Both the position numbers and the translations under genes were made by a program. Below, piece by piece: positions 25,485-34,198 of a stretch of DNA of 64,000 nucleotides (position 1 is its first letter; each line of letters opens with the position of its first letter). Location: contig DASZUU010000034.1 of assembly GCA_035547425.1 (NCBI GenBank), positions 62,001 through 126,000 of the forward strand. The letters run 5' to 3'. The notes beneath the pieces are model-generated. The model did no database searches, had not been told where the DNA came from, and saw only the letters and a list, made by a program, of their open reading frames with translations. The stretch comes from Alloacidobacterium sp035547425 (GTDB lineage Bacteria > Acidobacteriota > Terriglobia > Terriglobales > Acidobacteriaceae).

Positions 25485-26795
25485 ATGTCCTATGCTGCGG
25501 CTATTGATAGTCTTTTTGCCTTAGCTGGCGAGTTGCACGCTGCTCCCGGTCAGCCGCGGCGCAAGTTTGAGCTTGAGCACATGCGGGTGCTCGCTGCGGC
25601 GCTTGGCGACCCGCAAACGAAGTTTCCCTCCGTCCTGATCGCCGGCACCAACGGCAAGGGCTCCACATCGGCAACGCTGGCTTCGATCCTGCAGGCCGCC
25701 GGATACCGCACCGGGCTCTACACTTCACCGCATCTGGTGCGCGTGAACGAGCGCATACGCATCAACGGAACCGACATTTCGGACGACGATTTTGCGCGCT
25801 TTTATTTCAAAGTCGATGACACGGCACGCAAGCTGGTCGATGAGGGGAAGCTTCCCGGCTTTCCAAGTTTTTTTGAAACGATGACGGCGCTGGCTTTCGT
25901 GGCATTTGCGGAATCGGGCGTGGAGCTCGCGGTGCTCGAAGTGGGCATGGGCGGAAGGCTGGATGCTACCAATATTGTCGAGCCGCTCGTTTCGGTGATT
26001 ACCGACATTTCGCTCGATCACACCGAATGGCTGGGCCCGACCATTGCCGATATCGCGCGCGAAAAAGCGGGGATTTTGCGTGAAAATGGCGTAATGGTAA
26101 CGTTACCACAGCATCCCGAAGCGAACTACTCTATCGGCGAAATTGCGGTGCGCTTGCAGGTACGCGGCGTCAATGCCGCGGATTACATTCCGCCGCGGAC
26201 GACACATTCCGGCGGCATTCGCAATCGTTATTCCTTGCCGGTGCTGGGCGAATTGGTGGAAGTCGATTCGCCGCTTATCGGACAGCATCAACAGCGCAAT
26301 CTCGCCTTGTCAATCGCCACCGCGGTGGAATTACGTAGCCATCACAGTTACAAAATCAGCGCGGAGAATATTGCGCAGGGAATTCGGGAAACTCGCTGGC
26401 CGGGCCGCATGGAACGATTCGGCCCGGTTTTGCTGGATGTAGGCCACAATCCGGCGGGCGCATGGGCTATGCGCGCTGAGCTGGCTGAAATCGAAGGCAC
26501 CGGGCCCAGAACCCTGATCTTTGGCTGTCTGCACGATAAAGCCGTGGCGGAAATGGCGCAAATCCTCTTTCCACTCTTTGACCATGTCCTGTTGACGCAA
26601 GTGGATTCGCCGCGATCGGCCACGCTGACCGAATTGATAGCCGCGGCAGAAGCTACCGGTGCCGATTTTGAAGCGTGCGCCAATGCTGCCGATGCGCTGC
26701 AGCGAGCGAAGGCGATCACGCCTGCAGGCGGGCTGATTGTAGGAACAGGCTCCGTTTACCTTGTTGGCAAGTTGCGTGCGGAGCTGGCGCAATGA
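25485..26795 (+). CDS. folC: Bifunctional folylpolyglutamate synthase/dihydrofolate synthase
   Basis: This 436-residue protein has the Mur-ligase-like P-loop AGTNGKGSTSATLASIL (about 54-70), SPHLVRVNERIRING, VGMGGRLDATN and the C-terminal DVGHNPAGAW motif, all typical of FolC. It adds glutamate to dihydropteroate and folates. No Shine-Dalgarno sequence is seen before the ATG. It heads a four-gene run in which each following gene overlaps or touches the previous stop. Confidence 0.95.
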   Translation: MSYAAAIDSLFALAGELHAAPGQPRRKFELEHMRVLAAALGDPQTKFPSVLIAGTNGKGSTSATLASILQAAGYRTGLYTSPHLVRVNERIRINGTDISDDDFARFYFKVDDTARKLVDEGKLPGFPSFFETMTALAFVAFAESGVELAVLEVGMGGRLDATNIVEPLVSVITDISLDHTEWLGPTIADIAREKAGILRENGVMVTLPQHPEANYSIGEIAVRLQVRGVNAADYIPPRTTHSGGIRNRYSLPVLGELVEVDSPLIGQHQQRNLALSIATAVELRSHHSYKISAENIAQGIRETRWPGRMERFGPVLLDVGHNPAGAWAMRAELAEIEGTGPRTLIFGCLHDKAVAEMAQILFPLFDHVLLTQVDSPRSATLTELIAAAEATGADFEACANAADALQRAKAITPAGGLIVGTGSVYLVGKLRAELAQ

Positions 26796-27616
26796 AAACA
26801 CGACGGCCTTTAGGACCACGACCCAATCCGCTGCCGCTTGCTAATCGCGCTTTGTCTTTTTTTATTCAGGCTCCGGCATTCTTTTCGGCGACCGCTTTTT
26901 TCGGCAGCTTGTCCATGGCGGCCTCATTGACGGAGAAGGACGGCAGAAGGCAGCATCGCATTGCCCAGGCATGGGCGCGCGCCTCCATGGCCATCAGCGG
27001 ATGCCCGGTAACACTGCTTGGGGCTGAAAATCTGCGAAAGCATAAAGTCGCCGTCTATGCCTGCAATCACCTTTCCTATATGGATACGCCGGTGATCTTC
27101 AGCAACCTGCCTTTCCAGTTTCGGATCGTGGCGCGGCACGATCTCTGGAAGCTTCCGTTTATCGGCTGGCACCTGAATCGATCCGGGCAGATTCCCGTAA
27201 ATGTGGATAATCCAAGGGCTTCGATCGCAAGCCTGAGCGGCGCGGTTCGAACCCTGAAGTCCGGAATGCCGCTCTTCATTTTTCCTGAAGGCGGACGCTC
27301 CCGCTCCGGCCATCCCAGCGCATTTCTGAATGGGCCGGCATTCATGGCGATTCGTGCCCAGGTTCCCATGGTGCCAATGGCTCTTATCGGCACGCATGAA
27401 CTGCTGCCCATTCATACAGGCCAGTTCTACCCGGTTCCGATCACTTTGGCCGTGGGCGAACCGATTGAGACCACGCATTATTCCATGCGGCAGATCGATG
27501 AGCTGACAGCACGGTTGAGCGATGAAATATGCCGCCTCTATTACAGTCATAGCTATCTTGAAGCGCCCGCGCATCCATCTCTCGCAGCCATTACCGAAAT
27601 TCCCGAGAACGCCTGA
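26792..27616 (+). CDS. 1-acyl-sn-glycerol-3-phosphate acyltransferase (PlsC family)
   Basis: This 274-residue protein has the acyltransferase motifs NHLSYMD (HX4D, about 92-98) and FPEGGRSRSG (about 167-176). It would acylate lysophosphatidic acid or another lysolipid at the membrane; an N-terminal hydrophobic stretch (about 18-45) suggests membrane attachment. The start ATG at 26792 overlaps the folC stop by four bases. Confidence 0.9.
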   Translation: MKTRRPLGPRPNPLPLANRALSFFIQAPAFFSATAFFGSLSMAASLTEKDGRRQHRIAQAWARASMAISGCPVTLLGAENLRKHKVAVYACNHLSYMDTPVIFSNLPFQFRIVARHDLWKLPFIGWHLNRSGQIPVNVDNPRASIASLSGAVRTLKSGMPLFIFPEGGRSRSGHPSAFLNGPAFMAIRAQVPMVPMALIGTHELLPIHTGQFYPVPITLAVGEPIETTHYSMRQIDELTARLSDEICRLYYSHSYLEAPAHPSLAAITEIPENA

Positions 27617-28350
27617 TGAATGACAAGCCTCGCATCGCCATCCCGCAACCCAATTCCACGCAACCGGAGTACAACCAGCGCAGCTGGCCGCAGTATGCGC
27701 AGGCAGTCGAGGCCTGCGGCGGGACTGCCATATCGATTCCGCTCGATGAATCCCCGGCAAATGTGGCCCGTCTGGTTTCCTCCTGCTCAGGAGTGCTTCT
27801 GCCGGGAAGTCCCGCCGACCTCAACCCGCAGAAATACGGCGAGAGGCCGGTTCCCGAATGCGCTGCAGCCGACGGCCCACGCGAAGCCGTCGATGAGCTG
27901 CTTCTACAGGACGCGTTCAATCTCCACAAGCCCCTGCTGTGCATCTGTTACGGAACACAGTCTTTGAACGTCTGGAAGGGCGGCTCGCTGGTGCAGCATC
28001 TTGCCACGGGAATCAACCACAAGGCCGGACGCGAGGTTCCAGAAGCGCATCCTGTGACGATTGCGGACACGACACAGCGGCTTTCTGGATTTGGAGAGCA
28101 CATCCTGGTCAATAGCAGCCATCACCAGGCCATTGCGACTCCCGGAGACAATCTCTCGATTATTGCTACAGCGCCGGATGGCACGATTGAAGCGGTCGAG
28201 CAGCCGGGGGAGCAATTCGTCCTCGGCGTGCAATGGCATCCCGAGCGGACTTTTCAGGAAAGCCCCGTTTCGCGCTCTATTTTCAACCAATTTATTACGG
28301 CTGCCCGCCTCTGGGAGCCACGACGCATTCACGAGTCGGTTGCGCAATGA
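27616..28350 (+). CDS. Class I glutamine amidotransferase-like hydrolase (peptidase C26, PuuD-like)
   Basis: This 244-residue protein has the nucleophile elbow CICYGTQ (Cys at about 114) and the QWHPE catalytic His-Glu near 208-212. Family members hydrolyse gamma-glutamyl bonds, such as gamma-glutamyl-GABA or polyglutamate. Being downstream of folC, it might act on glutamylated folates, but this is only a context-based idea. The ATG at 27616 shares one base with the previous stop (TGATG). Confidence 0.88.
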   Translation: MNDKPRIAIPQPNSTQPEYNQRSWPQYAQAVEACGGTAISIPLDESPANVARLVSSCSGVLLPGSPADLNPQKYGERPVPECAAADGPREAVDELLLQDAFNLHKPLLCICYGTQSLNVWKGGSLVQHLATGINHKAGREVPEAHPVTIADTTQRLSGFGEHILVNSSHHQAIATPGDNLSIIATAPDGTIEAVEQPGEQFVLGVQWHPERTFQESPVSRSIFNQFITAARLWEPRRIHESVAQ

Positions 28351-28961
28351 CTGCAAGCCAGATAGAAGCGGCCATCGCCCATACCGGGATTTCTCCTTTA
28401 CCTCCGAAGGCCTTGGAACAGCTGCAAATTCATTTTGAATTGCTGCTGAAATGGAATGCCAGGCTCAATTTAAGCGCCATTCGTTCGCCGGAAGAAATCC
28501 TGCAGCGTCATTTTCTTGAATCGCTCTTCGCCGCGCAGTATATCCCCGACGAGGTGAAAACGCTATTGGATTTCGGCTCGGGAGGCGGTTTCCCCGGGCT
28601 TCCCATTGCCGTGGCACGCCCGAACATACACATTACTTTGGGCGAATCCCAGGCAAAAAAGGCGTCTTTTCTGCGGGAAGTGGCTCGGACGGCTGCCGTT
28701 CCTAATATCGATGTATTTCAGGGAAGGCTGGAAGGGCTTTCGCGCACCTATGATGCTGTGGCTCTTCGTGCTGTGGACAAGATGCTGCTGGCTTGCCGGA
28801 CCGCCGCGCAGAAACTTGTAACCGGAGGCAGGCTCATAGTTTTCAGTACGATTGAAGAGGCAGAGAATCTGGTCAAAGCTCTGCCGAATATCGCATGGAC
28901 CGAGCCTCTAACCCTTCCGCATGCGACGCAAAGAATTCTGCTTGTCGGAAAAGCGGGCTGA
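28347..28961 (+). CDS. rsmG: 16S rRNA (guanine-527-N7)-methyltransferase RsmG
   Basis: This 204-residue protein contains LLLKWNARLNLSAIR, RHFLESLFAAQY and the SAM-binding LLDFGSGGGFPGLPIAV, all typical of RsmG (GidB). It methylates G527 of 16S rRNA. The ATG at 28347 overlaps the preceding stop by four bases. In many bacteria rsmG lies next to parAB near the origin, as here. Confidence 0.95.
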   Translation: MTASQIEAAIAHTGISPLPPKALEQLQIHFELLLKWNARLNLSAIRSPEEILQRHFLESLFAAQYIPDEVKTLLDFGSGGGFPGLPIAVARPNIHITLGESQAKKASFLREVARTAAVPNIDVFQGRLEGLSRTYDAVALRAVDKMLLACRTAAQKLVTGGRLIVFSTIEEAENLVKALPNIAWTEPLTLPHATQRILLVGKAG

Positions 28962-28971
28962 CTTGTGCATA

Positions 28972-28987
28972 TGTTCCACGTGGAACA
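28972..28987 (+). promoter_or_regulatory. parS centromere site 1
   Basis: This is a perfect 16-bp palindrome, TGTTCCACGTGGAACA, matching the bacterial parS consensus recognised by ParB. It starts 10 bases after the rsmG stop. Confidence 0.95.
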
Positions 28988-29008
28988 TAGCAGGTAAAAC
29001 AGTGGCAA

Positions 29009-29024
29009 TGTTCCACGTGGAACA
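29009..29024 (+). promoter_or_regulatory. parS centromere site 2
   Basis: This is a second identical TGTTCCACGTGGAACA palindrome, 37 bp downstream of the first, centre to centre. Two adjacent parS sites just before parA are the expected ParB loading point. Confidence 0.95.
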
Positions 29025-29220
29025 TAAAGTTTTCCACTTCCGCTTCGTCGTCCTGCTGCTTTTCGCAGTAAGCCTTGAAGCTCCGCTTCTCCAGCTATTT
29101 CAATCATTTACACATTTCTTCCGGCGAGGCGCAAAAAGTCTTCCACAATTTGGGGCGAGTTCTTCACAGCCCATCGCGATTGAATTTCGTCGCCTCGCTC
29201 TTTAGTCTTTTTCTATTGTC

Positions 29221-30066
29221 ATGAGTAAGATTCTGGCTGTAGTCAATCAAAAGGGTGGCGTAGGTAAAACCACCACTGCCATCAACCTTGCAGCTGCGCT
29301 CGCTCTTGAGGGACTGAATACTCTCCTGATTGACTGCGATCCCCAGGCAAACTCAACCGGTGGATATGGGTTCGCTCGCGACGATGAGCGCAAATCCACA
29401 TACGACATCCTTTTAGGCGAAGCGACGGTGGAAGAAACGCTCCTCGCCACCGAGATTGAAACGCTCAAGCTGATCCCCTCGAATAAAAACCTGATTGGGG
29501 CCAATGTAGAGCTGATTCAGCACGAAAACCGCGCCCAGCGCTTGAAGGAGGCTCTGGCTCCGCAGCGGGATAAATTCGACTTTATGGTTCTGGATTGTCC
29601 TCCGGCGCTCGATTTGTTGACATTGAATTCCCTGGTGGCCGCCGACCGGTTGCTTGTCCCGATGCAGGCGGAATACTTTGCGCTGGAGGGAATCAGCGAA
29701 TTGATGCATACCCTCGACCGGGTGAAAGAGACGTTTAATAAGGATCTCGATATCGAAGGCGTGCTGCTGACCATGTACGACGACCGCACGAACCTGGCGC
29801 AACAGGTTACCGAAAACCTGCGCGAGTTCTTCAAGGACAAGCTGCTGAAGACGGCTATCCCCAGAAATGTCCGGCTCGCGGAAGCGCCAAGCTATGGCAA
29901 ACCGGTCATCCTCTACGATCCGCGATCGCGCGGCGCCGAAGCCTATATGGAGCTGGCCGACGAGCTGCTGAAGCGGAACGACATCGAGAGCCCAAAGGCA
30001 AAAGAACGAAAAGCCGCAGCCAGCAAGCGCGGGAAAAAAGAGATTAAATTCTGGCCCTACGCCTAA
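29221..30066 (+). CDS. parA: Chromosome partitioning ATPase ParA (Soj)
   Basis: This 281-residue protein has the deviant Walker A KGGVGKTT (about 11-18), DCDPQANST and the VLDCPPALDLLTLN Walker B region. It uses ATP to move ParB-parS complexes along the nucleoid. A Lys/Arg-rich C-terminal tail (about 260-275) may add DNA binding. The parB gene follows by 18 bp. Confidence 0.96.
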   Translation: MSKILAVVNQKGGVGKTTTAINLAAALALEGLNTLLIDCDPQANSTGGYGFARDDERKSTYDILLGEATVEETLLATEIETLKLIPSNKNLIGANVELIQHENRAQRLKEALAPQRDKFDFMVLDCPPALDLLTLNSLVAADRLLVPMQAEYFALEGISELMHTLDRVKETFNKDLDIEGVLLTMYDDRTNLAQQVTENLREFFKDKLLKTAIPRNVRLAEAPSYGKPVILYDPRSRGAEAYMELADELLKRNDIESPKAKERKAAASKRGKKEIKFWPYA

Positions 30067-30084
30067 AAATTGGAAGGAGATGCT

Positions 30085-31008
30085 ATGGCGACTGCAACGG
30101 AAGCCCCAAAACGACGCGCTCTGGGAAAAGGACTGGAATCGCTCCTGCCACGTGTACAGGCAGTAGCAGCTGCTCCGGCTGAGCCCGCGCCGAAGCAGCC
30201 GGAAAAAGAGGTGGCAGGCAAGCCGCAGGAAATCCCTGTCGGCGAGATCGATCGCAATCCCTACCAGACGCGCAGCCGTGTCGATGAACAGCAACTGGCT
30301 GAGCTGGCCAGCTCCATTGCGGCTACCGGCGTCGTCCAACCCATCGTAGTGCGTCCTCTGCCGAATGGCCGTTTTCAGCTCATCGCTGGCGAACGGCGTT
30401 GGCTGGCATCACAGAAGGCGGGCAAGGAAACGGTTCCAGCCATCATCCGCCAAGTTTCGGATGAGCAGGCGATGGAAATGACCATCGTCGAAAACCTGCA
30501 ACGGGCCGACCTGAACCCCATGGAGCAGGCCCGTGCCTTTGATCGACTTGGGCGGGAATTCAAACTGACGCAGGAACAGATGGCGCAGCGAACCGGCAAG
30601 GATCGCGCCTCAGTTTCCAACTTTTTACGCCTTTTGAGGTTGCCAATTGAGGTGCAGGAAAAAGTTGAAGGCGGCGTACTCAGCTTTGGACATGCGCGCG
30701 CGTTGCTGCCCTTGGAAAACCCCGAAACGATCCTCAAAGCGGCGCAAAAAGTGGCTGCGCTTTCGATGTCTGTTCGGCAGACGGAGAGCTACGTTCAGGG
30801 CTTGTTGAATCCCGAGAAGAAAACGAAGGGCGATGAAAAGGCGAATGAGCCGGCTATCGATCCAAACGTTCGCGAAGCGCAGGATCGCCTGCAGCGCTCA
30901 CTTGGTTTAAAGGTTCGCATCGAGGACAAGAAGGGCCGGGGCCGCGTCATTATTGAATATTCCCGCCTGGAAGATTTTGATACTCTCCTGGAAATGCTGG
31001 GCAGTTAA
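30085..31008 (+). CDS. parB: Chromosome partitioning protein ParB (Spo0J)
   Basis: This 307-residue protein starts with a RRALGKGLESLLP segment typical of the ParA-interacting N-terminus. The CTP-binding ParB/sulfiredoxin domain follows (IDRNPYQTR, then GERRW), then a helix-turn-helix (TQEQMAQRTGKDRASVSNFLRLLRL) and a C-terminal dimerisation domain. It binds the two parS sites just upstream of parA. The start at 30085 is chosen for its AGGAGA ribosome site six bases upstream; the in-frame TTG at 30070 has none. Confidence 0.95.
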   Translation: MATATEAPKRRALGKGLESLLPRVQAVAAAPAEPAPKQPEKEVAGKPQEIPVGEIDRNPYQTRSRVDEQQLAELASSIAATGVVQPIVVRPLPNGRFQLIAGERRWLASQKAGKETVPAIIRQVSDEQAMEMTIVENLQRADLNPMEQARAFDRLGREFKLTQEQMAQRTGKDRASVSNFLRLLRLPIEVQEKVEGGVLSFGHARALLPLENPETILKAAQKVAALSMSVRQTESYVQGLLNPEKKTKGDEKANEPAIDPNVREAQDRLQRSLGLKVRIEDKKGRGRVIIEYSRLEDFDTLLEMLGS

Positions 31009-31043
31009 CGCTGCCCTCCTCCACAGTTTCACAAAAAATTAGC

Positions 31044-31073
31044 TTGTGAGGGGCAGATGGAAGCGCTTACAAT
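31044..31073 (+). promoter_or_regulatory. Predicted promoter with LacI-type operator upstream of the GH43 gene
   Basis: TTGTGA (31044-31049), an 18-bp spacer, and TACAAT (31068-31073). TGGAAGCGCTTACA at 31058-31071, with palindromic core AAGCGCTT, matches LacI/CcpA-family operators and overlaps the -10 box, the position expected for a repressor site. Confidence 0.55.
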
Positions 31074-31114
31074 TGCGCCCCGAAGTCTAAATTCCCATTT
31101 CAGGATCATCCTCC

Positions 31115-32980
31115 ATGGCTTCGTCACGCTTCTATCTGCTTCGAGCTGCAAAAGCAGCTTCTTTTGCTTTGCTTGCCTTTTTACTCACAGAAAATTTGCC
31201 CGGACAGGCTGTTAGTGCCGCAGGCGCGCCTTTGAACTACTCGTGGCCTGCAAAATATCGAAATCCCTTAACCCTGAACACCACGAATCAAGGCCCGGCG
31301 GTAAGCTGTCCCGACCCGGCCATCATCAAGGAACGCAGTCACAGCAGCGATACATGGTATTTGTACTGCACCGGCGATCCGCTGAATTCTTCTGACGTGG
31401 ACGCGAACGGCAATCTCCGCGCTCATCTCATCACGCAGTACCGCTCTTACGATCTGATCCACTGGACTTATATCGGAGACGCCTTTACGCACACGCCGGC
31501 ATGGATTGGCACCGCTACCGGTCAATTCTGGGCGCCGGCCGTAAAGCACTTTAACAATAAGTATTACCTTTATTATGTGGCTCCCAATACGCCTCAGGGC
31601 GGAGCTGCAATCGGAGTCGCCACGAGCGACAGCCCTGCGGGCCCGTGGACCGATAGCGGCGCGCCCGCCGTGGCGCCGGAAAACAATCCATACAATGGAG
31701 CACCCGGACGAGCTGTCATCGATCCTGATGTGATCGAAGACGATGCCGGCCAGCTCTATATTTCTTACGGAAGCTTCAACGGCGGCATCAGCATTCGCAA
31801 ACTATCAGCAGATGGATTGACCTCCGACCCGGCATCGGAAACGCAGATCGCCATCGACAATTACTATGAAGGCGGCAACTTCTGGAAACATAACGGCTAT
31901 TACTATTTCTTTGTCTCCGCGACGAACTGCTGCGATGGGCCTTTAAGCGGATACAGCGTGCATGTTGGCCGCGCTAAAACTCCACTCGGGCCGTTTCTCG
32001 ACAAGGATGGCGTGGCGCTTACGGCATTTGCGCCGGGCGGAACGCTCGCAATTGCCGCAAATGGAAATAATTGGGGCGGGCCGGGCGGCAATGTCATTTT
32101 CCAGGATGATTCCGGCCAGGATTATATGCTGTATCACGCCATCGACCTGAATGCTCCGTACTTCGATGGATTCCCCGGAGTCACTCGCCGTCCCGCTCTG
32201 ATCGATCCTATCGATTGGGTGGACGACTGGCCGGTAGTTCGCGGAGGATTTTTTGCTTCGCAAAATCAGCAGCCCGCGCCTGCAGCGCAGCCGTGGCAAT
32301 ACAACACGTATCAAGGAAAGATCGACGACCGGATGGATTTGCCGGGAGTAAAAATTGCCGCGCTCTCTGATGAATTCAATGGCAGCACGCTCTCGAGCCA
32401 GTGGCACTTCATTCATCCGCAGGCCGATAACACCTACACGCTCGCGGGCGGCTCGTACCAGGTGCAGACACATGGACCGGATGAAAATGTCGATCCAACC
32501 CATGTTTCTATTCTGGGCGAGCCGGTTCCGGCAACGGGCGATTGGATGGTGGAAACAAAGGTGACGAGCAGTGTGCCCTTTGACAACTCCTGCTGCTACA
32601 ACTATGCACAGGGCGCGCTGTTTATTTATGGGAACGATCAGAACAGCGTCAAGCTCGACGTGGTTCCTATCTGGGATACGCGCGAGGCCGAATACGGTAA
32701 GCAGATCGGTCCGGTCCCGGCAAACTATCCAACCTACGATCATCAGGTGGTAGGCACCATTGGCGCTACGACCTGGCTGCGCATTGTGCGACGCAGCAAC
32801 GGCGATGCAGGCGAGCTGTACACCGCGTATAGCTCGCCCGATGGCCAGCACTGGACCAAAGGCGGCGTGTGGCAACATCAGCTCGGGTCAAGCGCGCAGA
32901 TCGGCATTGCTGCGCAAAATACGGCCGGCTTCACCATGAGCTTCGACTACGTACGCGTATACAGGCTGAAGAACAAATAG
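31115..32980 (+). CDS. Secreted glycoside hydrolase family 43 enzyme with C-terminal concanavalin-like domain
   Basis: This 621-residue protein has a signal peptide (about 1-35) and an N-terminal GH43 five-blade propeller. The three catalytic acids are recognisable: Asp in CPDPAII (about 67), Asp in VIDPDVIED (about 206) and Glu in YYEGGNF (about 252). After about residue 415 a concanavalin-like beta-sandwich follows (SDEFNGSTLSSQWHF to DYVRVYRLK). The enzyme likely releases arabinose or xylose from plant or microbial polysaccharides; the exact linkage cannot be told. A LacI-type operator overlaps its promoter, suggesting sugar-controlled expression. Confidence 0.88.
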   Translation: MASSRFYLLRAAKAASFALLAFLLTENLPGQAVSAAGAPLNYSWPAKYRNPLTLNTTNQGPAVSCPDPAIIKERSHSSDTWYLYCTGDPLNSSDVDANGNLRAHLITQYRSYDLIHWTYIGDAFTHTPAWIGTATGQFWAPAVKHFNNKYYLYYVAPNTPQGGAAIGVATSDSPAGPWTDSGAPAVAPENNPYNGAPGRAVIDPDVIEDDAGQLYISYGSFNGGISIRKLSADGLTSDPASETQIAIDNYYEGGNFWKHNGYYYFFVSATNCCDGPLSGYSVHVGRAKTPLGPFLDKDGVALTAFAPGGTLAIAANGNNWGGPGGNVIFQDDSGQDYMLYHAIDLNAPYFDGFPGVTRRPALIDPIDWVDDWPVVRGGFFASQNQQPAPAAQPWQYNTYQGKIDDRMDLPGVKIAALSDEFNGSTLSSQWHFIHPQADNTYTLAGGSYQVQTHGPDENVDPTHVSILGEPVPATGDWMVETKVTSSVPFDNSCCYNYAQGALFIYGNDQNSVKLDVVPIWDTREAEYGKQIGPVPANYPTYDHQVVGTIGATTWLRIVRRSNGDAGELYTAYSSPDGQHWTKGGVWQHQLGSSAQIGIAAQNTAGFTMSFDYVRVYRLKNK

Positions 32981-32991
32981 GAGTATTTTTT

Positions 32992-33034
32992 ATCGAGCAA
33001 GAGCGAGTATTCCGCGCTCTTGCTCGATTTTATT
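32992..33034. terminator. Bidirectional terminator between GH43 and the alcohol dehydrogenase gene
   Basis: ATCGAGCAAGAGCG and CGCTCTTGCTCGAT form a perfect 14-bp stem, followed on the plus strand by TTTATTT and preceded by an AT-rich run (TATTTTTT on the plus strand). It serves two convergent genes. Confidence 0.88.
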
Positions 33035-33040
33035 TCACGG

Positions 33041-34111
33041 CTACGCGGAGCTATTCTCAAAATCGATGACTGCGACTCCGGTCATGTCGTACTGACCCAT
33101 CGCCGTTAGGACGTCATTCACGCCTTCCAGTGGAATACGCCGATGTACGAGCTTACCGGGTTGCAGCGTACCGGTTTCGCACATTGCCAACATAGTGCCG
33201 TATCGTTGCCCCTGCATGCCAAAAGCGCCATAGAGTCTTAATTCGTTCAGCAAAATTACATCTATGGGAAGGCCTACATATCCAGCTTCGACGCTGGTAG
33301 TGTGGCCAAGCTGTACATGGCGTCCTTGCTTGCGCAATGAGAGGACGGAATTCCGGCATGTCTCCGCAATGCCTAAGGCATCCACTGAGACGTGCGCGCC
33401 GCCTTTCGTCCATTCTCTGATGGCTTCGACGGGATTCTCTCTGCGGCTTTGAATCGTGTGGAGAGCGCCGACTTCACGCGCAGCGTTCAATGCTTTATCG
33501 CCGATATCGACGGCGATGACATTCGCTCCAATTGAAGCCGCGATCTGCACGGCTGCTAATCCCATGCCGCCCACGCCATGCACTACGACCCACTCGCCTC
33601 CGCGAACATTTGCCTGATCCAGGACACCATGAAAAGCAGCCATGTAGCGGCAAGCCAGGCTGGCTGAATCCGCAAATGACATGGCATCCGGCAATCGAAC
33701 CAGATTTACATCCGCATGGCGGATTGCAACGTATTCGCCGAAGGCTCCCCAATAGGAAACTCCGGGCACGAGATTCGCGCCGGAATCACAAATGTGCTGA
33801 TTGCCGCTTAAACACCATTCGCAGCTGCCTTCACCCGGATTCATAGGAAAGATCACGCGGTCACCGCGTTTCCAATGGCGCACATTACGGCCTACCTCCT
33901 CAATCGTGCCGCTGAACTCGTGTCCCAGAACAAATGGAGGATCGATTGCGAGATCACGCCAGGCCCAATCTCCCGTCCACAGATGCCAGTCGGTCCTGCA
34001 GATTCCGTTAGCGCCCACACGAATGATCGCGCCATCAGGCGAGCATTCGGGATCGGGAACATTGCAGACGACAAGAAGCTCATTCAGCTTTTCAACAACG
34101 GCGGCTCGCAT
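33041..34111 (-). CDS. Zinc-dependent alcohol dehydrogenase (MDR superfamily)
   Basis: This 356-residue protein contains the catalytic zinc motif with GICRTDWH (about 36-43) and GHEFSG (about 64-69). It has a structural-zinc region of reduced type (SCEWCLSGNQHIC, three cysteines instead of four) and the Rossmann VHGVGGMGLAAVQIA (about 169-183). It oxidises an alcohol or reduces an aldehyde with NAD(P). The missing fourth cysteine means the structural zinc may be absent or incomplete. It is divergent from a TetR-type regulator gene with an inverted repeat between them. Confidence 0.88.
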   Translation of the reverse strand: MRAAVVEKLNELLVVCNVPDPECSPDGAIIRVGANGICRTDWHLWTGDWAWRDLAIDPPFVLGHEFSGTIEEVGRNVRHWKRGDRVIFPMNPGEGSCEWCLSGNQHICDSGANLVPGVSYWGAFGEYVAIRHADVNLVRLPDAMSFADSASLACRYMAAFHGVLDQANVRGGEWVVVHGVGGMGLAAVQIAASIGANVIAVDIGDKALNAAREVGALHTIQSRRENPVEAIREWTKGGAHVSVDALGIAETCRNSVLSLRKQGRHVQLGHTTSVEAGYVGLPIDVILLNELRLYGAFGMQGQRYGTMLAMCETGTLQPGKLVHRRIPLEGVNDVLTAMGQYDMTGVAVIDFENSSA

Positions 34112-34116
34112 AGCTA

Positions 34117-34152
34117 TCTCCTATTATTTGTTGATTGACAAAGAATAGGAGA
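34117..34152. promoter_or_regulatory. Inverted repeat between the alcohol dehydrogenase and TetR genes (candidate operator)
   Basis: TCTCCTATT (34117-34125) and AATAGGAGA (34144-34152) are perfect 9-bp arms around an 18-bp spacer. The left arm also serves as the ribosome site (AGGAGA, minus strand) of the dehydrogenase gene, so part of the symmetry may reflect two ribosome sites facing each other rather than an operator. Confidence 0.45.
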
Positions 34153-34198
34153 GATAAAGATTCATGTCAAATAAGTGCATACAATAAGAACGGAGAAT

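Noticed and set aside
29030..29168. DnaA-box-like motifs between rsmG and parA (TTTTCCACT, TCTTCCACA, TTCTTCACA)
   Set aside because: Each deviates from TTATCCACA in one to two positions and spacing is irregular, so they do not by themselves support an origin.
34164..34187. A seven-codon frame before the TetR gene as a leader peptide
   Set aside because: It is too short to judge from sequence; it is mentioned only as a possibility in the findings.
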